A stretch of DNA of 64,000 nt. It comes from Metallyticus violacea. Taxonomy: Eukaryota; Arthropoda; Insecta; Mantodea; Metallyticidae. The notes under the pieces were generated by a model. That model had not been told where the DNA came from and made no database searches. It saw only the letters and a program-made list of their open reading frames with translations. The stretch is from positions 182,068,541-182,132,540 of the forward strand of contig CM060846.1 of NCBI GenBank assembly GCA_030762175.1, in the 5' to 3' direction. This document shows positions 29,976 to 42,699 of this stretch, one piece after another. Numbering within the stretch: the first letter of the stretch is position 1; each line of letters starts with the position of its first letter. Made by a program: the position numbers and the translations under genes.

Positions 29976-32900
29976 CCCGAATAGAACCGAATCATAATTT
30001 GATATTCGTCTCCTCTTGTGAAAACAAATCCTATAGATTTTATCTTCAGCTTCGGAAACGACATGTACACCATCAGATCTTTTGCGTTTAATTTTCTTTT
30101 CCGTTCTAACCACAATGTTTTGCTCCTCATTTTCATTCAAAATTAAATTTTTAAAGGTGTCAAAATTTATTAGCTGCAAAGGGGCATAATTTAATGTTAT
30201 TCCCCTCACTTTACATATAGTTTTGAAATTTCCATTTGGCAATTTAATCTTGTAAGCGTAATTTTTGATCCTCCAGATACAAATTCTGAAATGTTCATAG
30301 TCGGATCCATATTCTGCAAGTTCATCGGTCATATCTCCCAAGTTATCTCCACATTTAACTTTACAATTTTCTCCATTTCTAAGTTCAAAAATGATAGAAT
30401 CGGTATCTGTCTACAAAATGTCTTCATTTAGGGCCTCCAAATATGTATATAACTTAAGTCTTGCACCAGCAGTGACATATGCTCCGAGTATTTCGTTGGT
30501 GTGTGCTAGTGAAGGAGCGTCGGCCTGCTCCGAATATTTCCACCAGAGCCAAACGACCTGGTCGCTTGCAAACATTAAATTTTGCACTTCTATCCCGGGG
30601 GTGATCAAAAAAGTGAATAATTCTTGAGGTTCCCTAATCATTTTTGTTCACGATCTATTGCCCTGTTCAGTGCGTTTTCCCCCCCAAAAACTATTTAGAC
30701 ACAACTTTGCCAAAGACCATGCACCGGGATTTTTTTATTGCCGCTTTATCCAAAAGTATTCCTTCACTTTGAAAAAACCTCTTACATAGGATTCCTTGTC
30801 CTCCACGCTCTTAACCCAGGAAGGATAGCCACTGGCTTCTGCCTTTAATTTTAAAAAACTATTTTGTATTCTACAAACAAACCCCCCTTGTTTTCACGTT
30901 TATCATACTCTTCTACCCTGTATTCGTAAAATTCATAAATTTCTCAAACTTCATAGCCCATCCCAACAGCTTTTCTTACCTCATCCACGATCCAGGTACC
31001 AATGAATTCTCTTTCATTTTCGTTGTTGTTGCAATTGGTTTCTTCATGTCCCTGTTCCATACAACTGGCGCAAAGACCAAACAACAATTTTTGACGGCAT
31101 CTATAGGGTAGTACGGGATGACAAAGCTCCCGATTTTTCGCCAAAACTTTACACTTTATTACCCCCTCTTTTTTAAGCATTGCGGGAATATTAGAGCAAT
31201 CTATATGAATTGTAGGATGACCAATAGGAAATTTAAAAGTATTTGGAAATATATGGATACAATGCCATAATATCAAATTATTTAATTTCAGTTTTGCGAT
31301 AAGGTTTTCAGCGCCTCCGTTCTACTCCCATAAAGGGAGTCTCTGAGAGCAAAAGGAACATTTTGCACAACGGGATCATAACTAAGTGCTGGATGTTGCC
31401 TTAAAATGTCCTCATTTTCACACTCCCACATAACATGACCGATATACCCTCCAGACACAATTTTTCTAGCCTATTCAAAGTCTTTTCGTGCCTATCTGCA
31501 AGCGTTTCTGGTTTGCTGTCTATGACTGGAACATCTCTATTATTTAATCATGTGTGACCATGCCACAAACACCCTATGAATTCAAAAACTACTCTCGTCT
31601 CCTCGCAAAACCCATCCAATTTGAGGTTGGGCATCTCTGGTAATCTGACCTCTGTACCATTACCGGCATGTTTAATGCGAATATTTCGTTTAATTTCCTC
31701 ATATCTAAGCCACATGACAGCCTTCCTAGACTGCTTATCTGCCTTTATATACCTTCCATAAGGTATGAGCCCTATAGTCTGTGATTGTAAATATTTTTTC
31801 CTAAAATTTTGTTGCACGCTGAAACTATTGTAATTGATTCTTGAAATACCTCAATATTTCCTATGGTTAACAAGGTATTCCTAAATATGGGGCACGCTTC
31901 TTTTAGCACGGTAACATCTGCCCGACAGTAAGTCTCTGACTGTTCTTTAAAATTAAAATTTCCATCTTTTACAGTGCTATACCAGATGAAAAAAAAATGT
32001 TTTTGTTGATCTGGAATCATCTGGTTGACACCGTAATAAGAGGGATCAGAATAAACACCCACATAACTCATGTTTTCCAAAGTATTAAAAAATGGGGAAA
32101 GTATCCCTTTGTTAGAGACTGTATGCCAAAGGCTCTGGTCAAACTTCGCAATTTCATAGGTAAAAAATTTAAACTATTCAAAAAGGTTATATGTTCCATT
32201 TTCATGCACAAAATTTTAGCACAATTCATGATTAAATCGGATACCCAACTCTGTTTTATGGCATAATCCAAAATAAACATAAGATCATAAGCCCGGGCGT
32301 TATGGGCTATGGCTATAATTTTTTAAAAAATGGTCTATCTTTTCTTAAATATTCTACAAATTGTTGAATGCAGTTATCTCCCCATGAGTTTTTGCGTCTT
32401 CCGCATTGACTGCATTCCAAGTCTTTGCTATTTTCGCAAAAAAAAGCAAAATTGTTCTAGGCAAAGCAAATTTGAAACATGTAAAAATGTAGAATAATTC
32501 CCTGTGCGAGTATTTTGATATAAACAAAACCTTTTCGAAACAGGGAATTTTAGGGCTCAGTGTAGGCATAAAGCATATGTGTCCAGGCATTTCTTCACTC
32601 TTACAATTTTTACACTATACCATGTTACACACATGGCTAGGGTTTAGCTTCTAAGTACAAGTTGAACAATGCCGCTTTCATTCGCAAATAGTTTTTTTTC
32701 CCAAATCTATTATGCATGTGATTATTCATACAATTTTGGCTTCTTAAATATCTATTACAAATATAACAAAACAAATAATTTCCGTCAAATTTACATGGTG
32801 GAACCATCCCGTGCATTTGTATTGACAGTTGTGGGTTTTGACACCATTGTAACCCTCCAACCCCTTGTTACACCCTTCACATACATATAGTTTAGCCAAA

Positions 32901-33682
32901 GCGCCTGTAAGATTTACAATAACATTATAATGTTTCTTTTGAGCATCATATAAAAGATTAAGGCGTTTGGATGAATTTAAATTTCCGTCAAATAGAATAT
33001 TTTCACAATTCAGTCCATCATAAACTACAATTCTATACGCTGAAAGATAATTTTGAAATTGTTGTAATTCTACAATTCCTCCCCCCTTACTAAGATCAAC
33101 ATTTGTAACTTTTAAAAGATCATCAACATTAAAATGGAGTTTTCTACCCTGTGTGAAACCTTTACAGTCTGGATTTTTATTAAAATGAGCAATTGCTATA
33201 ACTAACGCATGGGCTAAATAATTTATATTTGATTTAAATGTCACAACGCTTCTTTTCAAATGTGCCACAGCAGACACGTCGCGGCCCTTTGTCTCCAATC
33301 CATTTCCATTGCCTAAAGGCATTTCAATATAATCTACTTTTATGGATAAGGTATCCGTAGCATAAAAATTGCAGTTAGATTGGCATACGTTTTCCATTAA
33401 AGTCATTATAACATTTAAATGAACTTGATCCTTTCGACGAAGACTAAGCCCTATAGGTTTATCTTGTAAATTTATAGAGTTAGTAATTGATAAACCAACC
33501 ATATGATGTGGTTCAATATTTTGTAATACAGTATTTAAAATAGTTTGCATGCTATTTTTAAAGAAAAGTATAGGATTTTCGTTGTTAAGAGATGGTTTAA
33601 TTTGAATAACAAAATGCCTCCCATGGGCATTAAACCTCCTATACTCCCTACGTGGCTCGCTCACAACTGAAATGTTTTCCAT
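29976..33682 (-). pseudogene. Protein-primed DNA polymerase B, block 1
   Basis: Start chosen at the ATG at 33682 (MENISVV), because the ATG at 33694 lies inside an apparent intron. About 316 codons are open and contain the N-terminal region, ending in a cysteine-rich patch (YVCEGCNKGLEGYNGVKTHNC). After frameshifts, exonuclease pieces follow: AIAHNARAYDL (about 32300), SYVGVYSDPSYYG (about 32050) and YCRADVTVLKEAC (about 31900). Then come SITIVSACNKIL and EFIGCLWHGH. Polymerase motifs are FDIMALYPYISKY (motif A, about 31260), LCLNSFWG (motif B, about 30700) and TDTDSIIFEL (motif C, about 30395), which is preceded by TAG. The C-terminus is GDMTDELAEYG to FGYIKPG. The enzyme would replicate the element from a protein primer; it is inactive here. 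Confidence 0.9.
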
Positions 33683-33683
33683 G

Positions 33684-33761
33684 CTGAAAAACATAAAATA
33701 TGTATAAACATTTTAATTCAGGCAAATCATCACAAATGTAAAAAATAATTCTAATACTTAC
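33684..33761 (-). other. Intron in the polymerase leader
   Basis: On the minus strand CAAT/GTAAGTATT is a strong donor, with GT at 33761-33760. The acceptor is ATTTTATGTTTTTCAG/C, with AG at 33685-33684. The 78-base interval is AT-rich and a normal size for an arthropod intron. Removing it places the ATG at 33682 two bases into exon 2. Confidence 0.75.
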
Positions 33762-33838
33762 ATTGGTGAAGACTTGCGTAATGTGTTTGTTGCGCTAACA
33801 AAAGGCCAACTGTAGAGAAAGTCCGGCAAACCGTTTCC

Positions 33839-33846
33839 TTATATAG
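33839..33846 (-). promoter_or_regulatory. TATA box of the polymerase gene
   Basis: CTATATAA followed by GG on the minus strand. About 33 bases downstream, CTACAGTTGG resembles an arthropod initiator. Transcription from there would give a leader exon of about 50 bases ending at the donor at 33761. Confidence 0.65.
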
Positions 33847-36800
33847 CAGTTCCGCTTATGCCGTTAACTGATATTTTCTAGGTATAAAAATATGCACACT
33901 ACACTTCACTGTTTTTTTACAAAATGTTTTTTTTAGTAAACTTAATCAAATTCAAATTTTATCAAAAATAGTAATATAGTATGGACCCTCAATATCCATT
34001 CAACCTAAAAAAATACACAATATTAATAAACAAAAAACAATGCCTAACGTTTCAATTTAAGAATACCTACAATATATCCTTTTAAAAGAAATAACTAAAA
34101 TTAACTCTTAATGGAGTTAATTAATAATATTATACTACTTGTGAAATGAAGCGTACTTATTTCCAAATATAGTTTAGCACTATTATTAAAAAAGGATGCA
34201 CAAATAAAAATATGTGCAACTACAACAACTCAAATAAAATACAAAGCACTTCAACAAATAAAAAAGTAATTAAAATATACGTATCTAAGGTTAAATATGT
34301 TAATAAATTTAAAAAACAAAGGTTAAAACAATATTAGTAATGCCTTTAGCAGCATGCACAATTTCACAAACCAATTAACTAAAAGATATGGATTAAAATT
34401 TCTTTTATTATGTTCATTTTCCAAAAAATTGGTCAACACTTTCGTGTAATGAAAACATTTGTTATCTAACAAAAGTATTTAATAATATCAAAAAGGGAAC
34501 ACAAAAATAATGTTCTCTTCAAATAACTAGTACCTGTAAAGGATTTTACCTTTAAACAATATGAGTTTAACACATATATATTTTTATAAACATGTAACTT
34601 TATGTATATTATTTGGAATTGCTTTCCAAAACGCCTAAAAATTAAAAATACACAAATAATTTATATATTAAAAACAATGCCTAACGTTTCAGTTTAACAG
34701 TGCCTACAATATATCGTTTCAAAAATAACTAAATTAACTCTTAATCAAGTTAATTATCAATAACGCTACACTTCCTATTAAATGCACTAAAAATCAGCAG
34801 GCTTAAACATATTTTCACCCAAATCAACCCCAACAAAATTATCCCAAGCGCACTTAATTACAAATCTAGTTTAGCACTATTATAAAGGAAAATGTATAAA
34901 TAAAACTACACCTGTACAATATAAAGCATATCAACAAATCAAAATTAATATACGCACCTAAAGAAAAATATAAAAAACGAAGGTTACAAAAATATTAGTA
35001 ATATCTTTATAAGCGATGCACGATTTTACAAACCAATTAACTAAAAAATATGGATTAAAACTGGTGTTCATAATTAGTCTAAATACTGGTCAACCCCTAT
35101 CATATAATGATAACATTTGTTATGTAACAAAAATACTTAATAATAAACCCAGTCATTTTGCTATTAAAAAGGAAACAAAAAAATGAAAAAATATGAAATC
35201 CACATTCAGTTAACACATATTCATAAACATGTAACTTTATGTATTATCTTTTAAATTGTTTTTAAAACAACAACTATTTTTTAATCCTGTATCATAATTA
35301 AAAACCAAAGCTTTATTTAATTGTTTTATAATTATATAATTGTAAACTTCTCTAAGTTTCATTTTAAATAAAAATTTAATATTCCTGTAAAGCTTACAGC
35401 CATATTATTAACACTCACAAAAATGTCATTTTTATATTATACACACAAAAATTCATTTATTACTGAAATGCTTAAAAAGGATAAATGATAGTGGTTTTTT
35501 TTTTGTAAAATTGTTAATAAATTAATGTAACATATCCACCAAAACTCTCATATTTTTATTGTAGTCAATATTTGCCGTGGTCTTTAAATGTATGCTGCCA
35601 ATAACTTGCACTCACCTTAACAGTTGTTTGTGTTCTGTTAAATTGCTAAAACTCCTACTTTTTATATTTAACATTCGCCAAGGCAAAAACTGCATTCAAC
35701 CAGGAAACAACCTTGCATTCGCCTGTCAAGGAAAAACTGCTTTAAGACTACCAAAAAGTTTCATATTAACGGGAATGTTAACCAATAATTAAAATTTCAT
35801 TTTATTTCAATTGTATTTAATTTTAAAAACATAATCTAAATGTATTAAAAGTTGAAGCATAATGCAATTTAGCACATATTTATTGCATTTCATTTTGTAT
35901 TAAATCTTACTGCCATGTATTATCCTGTTAACAACAACAAAAATCATTTTTATGAAAATTTTAATTTGTAAAGATTCATTTATTACTGAAATGATTTAGA
36001 AAAAGGATAACTAGTGATGTTTTTGTAAAACCATTTCAATTGTCCATAAATATGATTTTTTAAAAATTGTTAACATTATATATAATCATTCCTATATCCG
36101 TTCAAACTATCATTAAATAAGTTTAAGCCATTAACTACTTAACTTTGTTATTCCTAAAAATTAAACATATTATCCAATCCGTGTTGTATTAAAGGTTAGT
36201 AGGCTTCGTAAGATCGTTGCTTTAACGGCAAAAGTTGCAAACCTTGAAACGGAGGTCACAGTTGACACACATTGCATTGAAGGCTAAATGCAGTCTGTAA
36301 CCAGGAAATACCTTGGCCGCAAAATGGTTCTTATTGTAGCTGTCTGGCTACCAACTAAACGTTTTTAGCAAGGAGGGTTCTTATTTCATTATATATTTAA
36401 TTTTAAATATAAAAGTAATATAAAAGTATTAAAAGCAATAAATGTTTATATTATTACAATTGCAAACTGAATATTACATATAGAATAATATAAATGTATT
36501 ACAAATTTAATATTAAAAAACGTAAAATAAAAGTATTAAAATTACTGCATAAACAAAAGTTTGGCAAATAAAAATATTTTTTTTTAAAACATAATCTATC
36601 AGTTGGCCAAAAAGGTGGCCTGGGGCTATGAAAAGATTTTTTTTAAAAAAAACTTCTCATTTAACCTTAAAATAATGGCATTTTTTCAACTGAATATCCT
36701 CGGGCACAGGATATATTCCTACCTATACTATTAGCGTCATTATGATTCGATTGAAAATTTCGTTTTCTTACTTGTGATATAAGTTCGAGATTGTTTCGCA

Positions 36801-36959
36801 ATTTATATTTTAACATCCGCCAAATTTCGGGAGCTGCAAAGGTGAACGCTGCACTTTATTCATTTCTCCGATTAATTGATTAATTTATTTGTCTACGAGA
36901 TGAAGCTTTTCAACAGTTTTTGGCTGCGAAGTTACAATAATTTGCTGGCCTTAAGTCAA
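33847..36959. repeat. AT-rich spacer of diverged 0.6-kb repeats
   Basis: No gene is seen. Several landmarks occur twice about 640 bases apart: CAATGCCTAACGTTTCA at 34038-34054 and 34675-34691, ATTAACTCTTAAT near 34100 and 34733, a TAGTTTAGCACTATTAT segment near 34170 and 34868, and CAAACCAATTAACTAAA near 34366 and 35030. A second pair (TACTGAAATG, then ACCAGGAAA) links 35460-35780 with 35985-36340. Together these indicate old tandem duplication. Confidence 0.65.
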
Positions 36960-37289
36960 TTTTGACACGAGTGCACTACCCAGTGTAACTAATATCGGAC
37001 TAACTATCGCCTTTCTCTACAAGAAGCTTTTTCTTTTTCTAACGGAATGTCGTTTGTTGATTAACTTTCTCCAGAATACTTTACGTTTCTTTAAGCGTTT
37101 CAAACATTTTATAAGTAAACTTACATGCTGTTTGCACACGTTAAGTACACACTCGTAAATGGCATTTAATATCCCTGACTTGCCGCAGTTCAACAGTTTT
37201 TCTCGCATAGTTGACTTTGCCTTAGCTAGCAGTGTGAAGTTTGCATGCTGCCTTGCTATCAGTGGACCAGTCAGTTTAGCAATGCTCAT
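36960..37289 (-). pseudogene. Small hydrophobic-tail protein, block 2
   Basis: Same family as 28792-29040. The N-terminus has LLAKAKSTMREKLLNC, then GILNAIYECVLNVC, matching the AIAECVLNFL segment of the block 1 copy. A basic stretch (KCLKRLKKRKVFWRKL) follows. One base shift near 37020 leads into KKLLVEKG and a further shift into IVSPILVTLGSALVSKL, the hydrophobic tail. The frame is thus broken twice near its end. Confidence 0.7.
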
Positions 37290-37290
37290 C

Positions 37291-40200
37291 CTACTTGAGT
37301 CTGTACAAAAAATGACAGAAAGTCCTGGTTGTTGGCTTATTTAAACTCTCGGGGATCCCAACATATAGGTTTTCACCGAAGGTAACCACTGTATCCAAGA
37401 ATTTTCTCGAAATGCGTGTGCCTTCCAGTAACGCCGACATTGCATTATCCCTCAAAACGGCGTCTTTTATGATGCTAGAATTGACGGTTTCCAGAATTGA
37501 GGGCAATGCCTATAATTTTTCTGACAGAGTGCTTGTTCTCCCCGCGCTTAACCTCTATGATGTAACTTTAGGGCAAGTAGATGCAATCCTGGAAATACAA
37601 GCATCATTACCGTACTTCTCGGATTCATCTGTCATATAGCCAAAAAATTACTCCTTGGGCAGCATCCATTCCCCCGATTTTATGTAGTAACAGAATATGT
37701 ATCGAAATAACAAATGCGTTCACCCAATGATCTAAGGTAGGAATATAGTTCGATTGTTGCATGGGCCGTTGTGTAAGCTGCTATAACGATTTCAGTTCTT
37801 AAATTTAATTTTTATTCTGTTCACTATACTTCTATACATCGTACATCACCTCCTCTGTGGCAGACAGGTAAGAATGGACCTCACTGGGTCATTAAGAACG
37901 TCTTTTAAGAATGTAAACTCACGATTGCCAGGATTGGTTTCAATGGTGTCTTTATTCACTGCCATGCCTTCTTTTAAAAAATCGCTTGATATACTCTTTT
38001 TTCTTTTTTGACAGGAATATCGCAGACTTTGGACTAACCGGCGGCTTCGGTTTTAATTTTCAGAAACCGTTTAACATGTTCCTGAAAAAGGCCCTTTCCC
38101 CCAGTCATGGTATCATAGCATATCATGTCATATTCCTATATTTCATACACATGACTCACCCTATAACGTTCCTCTAGTGCAACTCTAGCCTCTTCCACTA
38201 TGCAGATACCTGTCCACATCTTTCATCCTCTGCATGTTCACACTCTATCTTATTCTCCACCTCTGCGCATGCGCGACATATTGGAAATATAAATTTGTCG
38301 TTGATGCGGGATGGCAGGACGAGATGGTACTGTATTTCCTGGGGAAAATTTTGAATTTCACAACACAACCTCTTTTTTTTTTTTTTTTTTTTTTTTTGCA
38401 AAATTGGATAATTATCCACGTAGATTTTAGGATGCCCCGCGTGGTAAACTTTGGTTTTATTGACAATAGATACTTGTAAAAGATATTAATGCCTCCATAT
38501 GGCGCTAGTAGATTTTCATACAATTTATATTTCCCCCAGAGAGAGAATTCGGGGATTGAGAAATTCGGGATCAAGAAATGTTTGACATATTCTGTCAGAG
38601 CCCCGCAGCCCAAGTTGTGGCATTAAACTCACACTCCACATCTCAGTCTCGTGGTAGCCCCAGAATCTCTCATCAACTTCGTAATATGTACGGTAACCGA
38701 GATTGCTTATTAGCTAAGCGCTACCCACCTCCTGGAAATAACGGAATTTATTTTGGTGGCAGGAATCGTTTCCTGTACACGTTCATACATGCCTATGAAA
38801 TTGTGACACATCCTTTAAACGGGTCATACAATTCTCCCCAAGGAAATGTTTACTATGTTTAGAAACCCCCTAACTCAAGAGTAATACGACCATTACGTAA
38901 GCTACCATTTCTTTATTAATGTTGAAGATTTAATTTGAGGACACCACCTCATTATGTTACTGTTCGAAAGTCTTACGGGCATCTACATTCGTGTCATCCA
39001 GGCAGTAATATTTCTGACTCGATACAAGGCCAACATACGATTCTTTTTCCTTGGTGTTGAATATATAAGGAAAATAACCTTTGGATTGGAGGAATTGAAA
39101 GCGTGACAGTGACATAGGAAAGAAGTTCAGTTCTAGAATGGTCAAACTGCCATTCTTTATTCTGTAAATTTTACTCCCATTCATGATGAGCTCCGGTGCT
39201 TAATTAGGACTGCCTATCATGTGCTTTAGCAAGAATTGCTCGACAATCTTAACAACAATGACACAGGATTCCAATCCCGGTTGTGTGATGTTATCAAACA
39301 ATTGTTTCACTGGATACTTGTCTAACGACCATCCCTTAACATCACCTAGGTGCAATAAGTAATCTTGTCAGGCTATTCAATGCACAATCTCAGGCTTGAT
39401 ACAAATCGCACAAATTTGGAACATGCTCACACACGCTTACCTTAGCGGAATATGGGGACTTCTGCGTACACTCGAAATCTATGAACATGAATTTAATGTT
39501 CTTTCGCCAATTTTATGTTTGAATGCAGCACTCGTGGGTAGGCATCCACATGAATCTTACATATACAAAAAATTTGTCCGCACTGGTGAGTTTTCTAAGC
39601 CTCATGTTCACAAAATTATTGCATGAAAGACGAAATTTTTCGATGTCACAAAAAGACATGGATTTAGGGCAATAACTTCCCTTAATCAAATTATTATTAA
39701 AACTGGTCTGACCATCAAAATCGCCATGACACGCGTCACATCTCACGTGCCTATCAAATGACGGTGGGCACCGCTGGCGACACTTGACATGCTTTAGATC
39801 ACATATCTGTATTCCTTTATTATTTAGTGGGGGAAAATTGCATGGTCGGCAATACCATTTGCACTTGAAGGCCCTGTGCAGGTTCACAATAGCATTAAAA
39901 TGCCATTTGTGCAATATTAAATTTATATGTTTATCATTATCACTTTTTGGTTGGTAAAACACGTTTTTCCCGCTGTGGTCACAAAAACAATAATAGAATA
40001 GTCCATCTCAAATTGTTTCACGTCGTCGAGAGTAAACGGACCATCGGATTTACCCCTTTTCTCCAACAGTTCTACAGTTCTTGTGTTTGCTGAATTTGAC
40101 GTACTGTGCAGTTAAAACTTGCAACCTTGTCAATTTTGGATTTACACACTGCGATGACACTAGCTAAACAAAGATTGTCATCGTTCTAGATTTAACAGAT

Positions 40201-40379
40201 TCCTCTAATTTTACTATAGTCGTTGCAGCGTTTGTAGCATGAGCCCGATACTTCCTTTTTTCGAATACACGAAATTTTGAGTGGCCCCCTAACAAGAATT
40301 CCTTATTACTATGCATTAGTTTCTCAGTGTATTTTAGTATGACCTCTGGATTCACTTGGTCGAACCTACGCACATTCAT
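37291..40379 (-). pseudogene. Protein-primed DNA polymerase B, block 2
   Basis: N-terminal start region MNVRRFDQVNPEVILKYTEK (40379). Next is a cysteine-rich zinc region near 39880-39700 (WYCRPC, CDLKHVKCRQRC, RCDACHGDF), then the exonuclease motif FIDFECTQKS (about 39463-39490). LNFFPMSLSRF and KGYFPYIFNTKE with SYVG (about 39130-39030) follow, then ACMNVYRKRFLPP (about 38790). Polymerase parts are HLVLPSRINDKFIFPICRAC with ECEHAEDERCG (about 38330-38200), AAYTTAHATIELYSYL leading into YFDTYSV (about 37700), and a C-terminal MTDESEKYGND. In motif C the second Asp is replaced by Tyr (DTYS). A 26-base poly-T at 38372-38397 interrupts the coding sequence. Inactive. Confidence 0.87.
38372..38397. 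repeat. Poly-T run inside polymerase 2
   Basis: About 26 T on the plus strand (poly-A on the coding strand) within otherwise conserved polymerase sequence. It could be homopolymer expansion or the residue of a retroposon tail. Confidence 0.8.
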
Positions 40380-42299
40380 GTTAAATGATCAAACAGCATA
40401 TTTCGTGTCATGATTCATAGTTCCCATAAAACCAAACTCGTTGTTAAACAAATAAATATATATAAATGCTAAAAGAAACCGTAAAAACTTTAGAAACTCA
40501 TTGGGTTGTATCTGCATTATGAGCATCGAACTTGCTATAATGTTAGTTTTGGAATAACCCAAATAAAATTTATTTAACGTCCTCTGTCGGTGATTGTTAA
40601 TTTCAAAGTTAGGTTCAAAAAGGATAATTTCAAAACCAGGTCTGCACTTACCTGAGGATCCCCTCCATTCCTAAAGGAAACGTGTTGCTGCCGTAGAAGA
40701 CATATTGCTACATATGCTGACTCAAAAAAGTAGTGTAGATCGTTGCACTTCAATGCCACGAGATGCGCTAGCCAGTCGCTACGTGTACGTTTATGCGGTA
40801 ACACCTTCTACTTTATCAGTGAAATCGCGAATTAGATTTTTCATATTACATATACATTTTAACCCCATCCAATTGGTTTACAACCAATGGGATTTTTTCA
40901 GCGTGTCCGCGCTTGAGACAGTGAAAGTGTGGTACAACTTAAAATGAAAATTGCAGTTTCAAGGTAAAAATGTAGAAATACTTTTACGGAAATAAAATTT
41001 TAGACATGAATTCGTGAACATCGTTTACGGCGAAAAAAAATTAAGAGATAAATTTCTGAAACATTAAAATGCTTTTAAAAGACATTAGAAACCTATTAAC
41101 AACCTGTTCTCCGAGGAAGAATCCATTAAAAGGGGAAAGTACCACACTGGGAGGACGGAAAGCTTTTAGCCATGAACGAATCCCTAGCACCAGGGAGAAA
41201 CCTTCAAACTGACAACGCTAACTTTTTGCTACTTAGTGGACCGTGGAAGGCACGGGCAAAGAAATCCCACACGAGTTATTTTATATTTTTCTGGAAAATG
41301 TACTTTAAATTATAAAGTAACAAAAGCAGTGAGCACCCTTTGTTACACTAAAGTGTTTTTCCCACAACATAGCAAAGACAATAAATTTTGAATTTATCAT
41401 TATTTTTGTATTTTAAAAACGTCGTTTGCATAACAACTAAGTTTTTTATTTTAACAATGTTTTTTGCATTTTATCGACTTTTTCATATCAACTATGAATG
41501 TTTTCATTTCAAAAATTTTTGCCTTTTAACAATTTGTGTACCCTAATAAGTTTTTTCTTCGTAACAAAAATTATTGCATTTTGACAATTTTTTTTCCATT
41601 TTGGGAATATTTTTTGCCTAATTAGAAAATTTTTGTACATTAAAAGTAGAACAATAAACGAAAATATAATAACACGACTTAATTTGTTTTAAATCACAAT
41701 ATGCGTCACATCCACCAATCAATAAAAGTAATGCCCCCGATTGCCTGAAATTTGACCACTTTCAGCCGCATCACCACCAAGGGTAAAAAGCTTTTTAAAC
41801 CGAATTCCAAAACATGGAAATTTAATTACACATTAACAGCAACACTCCATTAAGGGTAAACGTTTTACTACCCTTCGTAAGCAGGTAAAATCCCGCCGGC
41901 CCCCGAGCTATGCAACACACTAAACTTTCATTATGCACAGTATACATGGGCGAAACAGCTCCCACACAAAGGAGTTATAGTATATTTTTCCCGGTAATTA
42001 ACAAAGTTAAACATTTTCACTTAATAAAATTATTGAGGGTCTTGTTAGACTAAACAGTATCTTTCAAGCAATATTATTTTTTCGTGTAATATTGTTTATT
42101 TTTACAAAGTTAAAAAGTTTTCTGCATCGATGATCTATGTTGAAAATTTACCGCGATAAGAAAATATTCCTACTTAAAATTTCTTGCTAAAACTAACTTT
42201 TTGGTAGCATGACTTACTTTTTACAGTATAACTTCTTTTTACAAAGGGAACGTTATATACTGTTTGCTTTTGTAAAAAAATTGTATTTTTTCTTTTTAA
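40380..42299. other. AT-rich non-coding DNA, weak internal repeats
   Basis: No gene recognised. Segments at about 41130-41290 and 41740-41990 share short words in the same order (a GGG-AAA-rich start, CCCACAC, GAGTTAT, TATATTTTTC) and may be diverged duplicates. 41380-41640 is a low-complexity stretch of TTTTGxATTTT-like words. Confidence 0.45.
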
Positions 42300-42699
42300 C
42301 ATGATATTGGATGGTATTCAGTATTCCATCTTCTATTTCTACTTTCACATTGAGGTGTGATATACCTTATTTGAATAACTTCTCCAACCCCACGAGCATG
42401 TTCGAACAAGTTTGCGACACGTGGTGTCAGATGACGTCACGTACATGTATAGAGAGGCCTGCCAGCACTCTGATGAATTCACGTGCATATACCAACAAGT
42501 TTGCGACACCGAGGCACCAGATGATATCTCGTGCAGGTTCGGACAAGGTTTCCTCTACCACAATGATGGACCATTCACTTTACCAATGTGCATCAATACT
42601 GAGGAACGAACGCAGCAGACAACATGACCCCATTACTCGCTACTCGCAAATAGTAGAGTTGTCGCGTTACTCCATTTTGTTTCGTGTTTATTCTACAGC

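Larger units (their letters stand above)
27408..33846 (-). mobile_element. Polinton/adintovirus-like block 1, decayed
   Basis: Six reading regions on the minus strand form a Polinton (Maverick/adintovirus) gene set. In order of transcription: DNA polymerase B, a small gene, a packaging ATPase, a small hydrophobic-tail protein, a charged-linker protein and a retroviral-type integrase. Capsid and protease genes are not seen. Most genes are broken, but the ATPase and the small hydrophobic-tail frame remain open. Polintons are self-synthesising DNA elements, related to viruses, that integrate with the integrase and copy with the polymerase. This block is shorter than the usual 15-20 kb, so parts are deleted or too diverged to see. 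Confidence 0.9.
36960..40379 (-). mobile_element. Polinton/adintovirus-like block 2, decayed
   Basis: A second, independent Polinton-type gene block in the same orientation. It contains a DNA polymerase B and, immediately after it, the small hydrophobic-tail protein. ATPase and integrase are not visible. The polymerase differs clearly from that of block 1, so it is not a recent duplicate. Confidence 0.85.
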
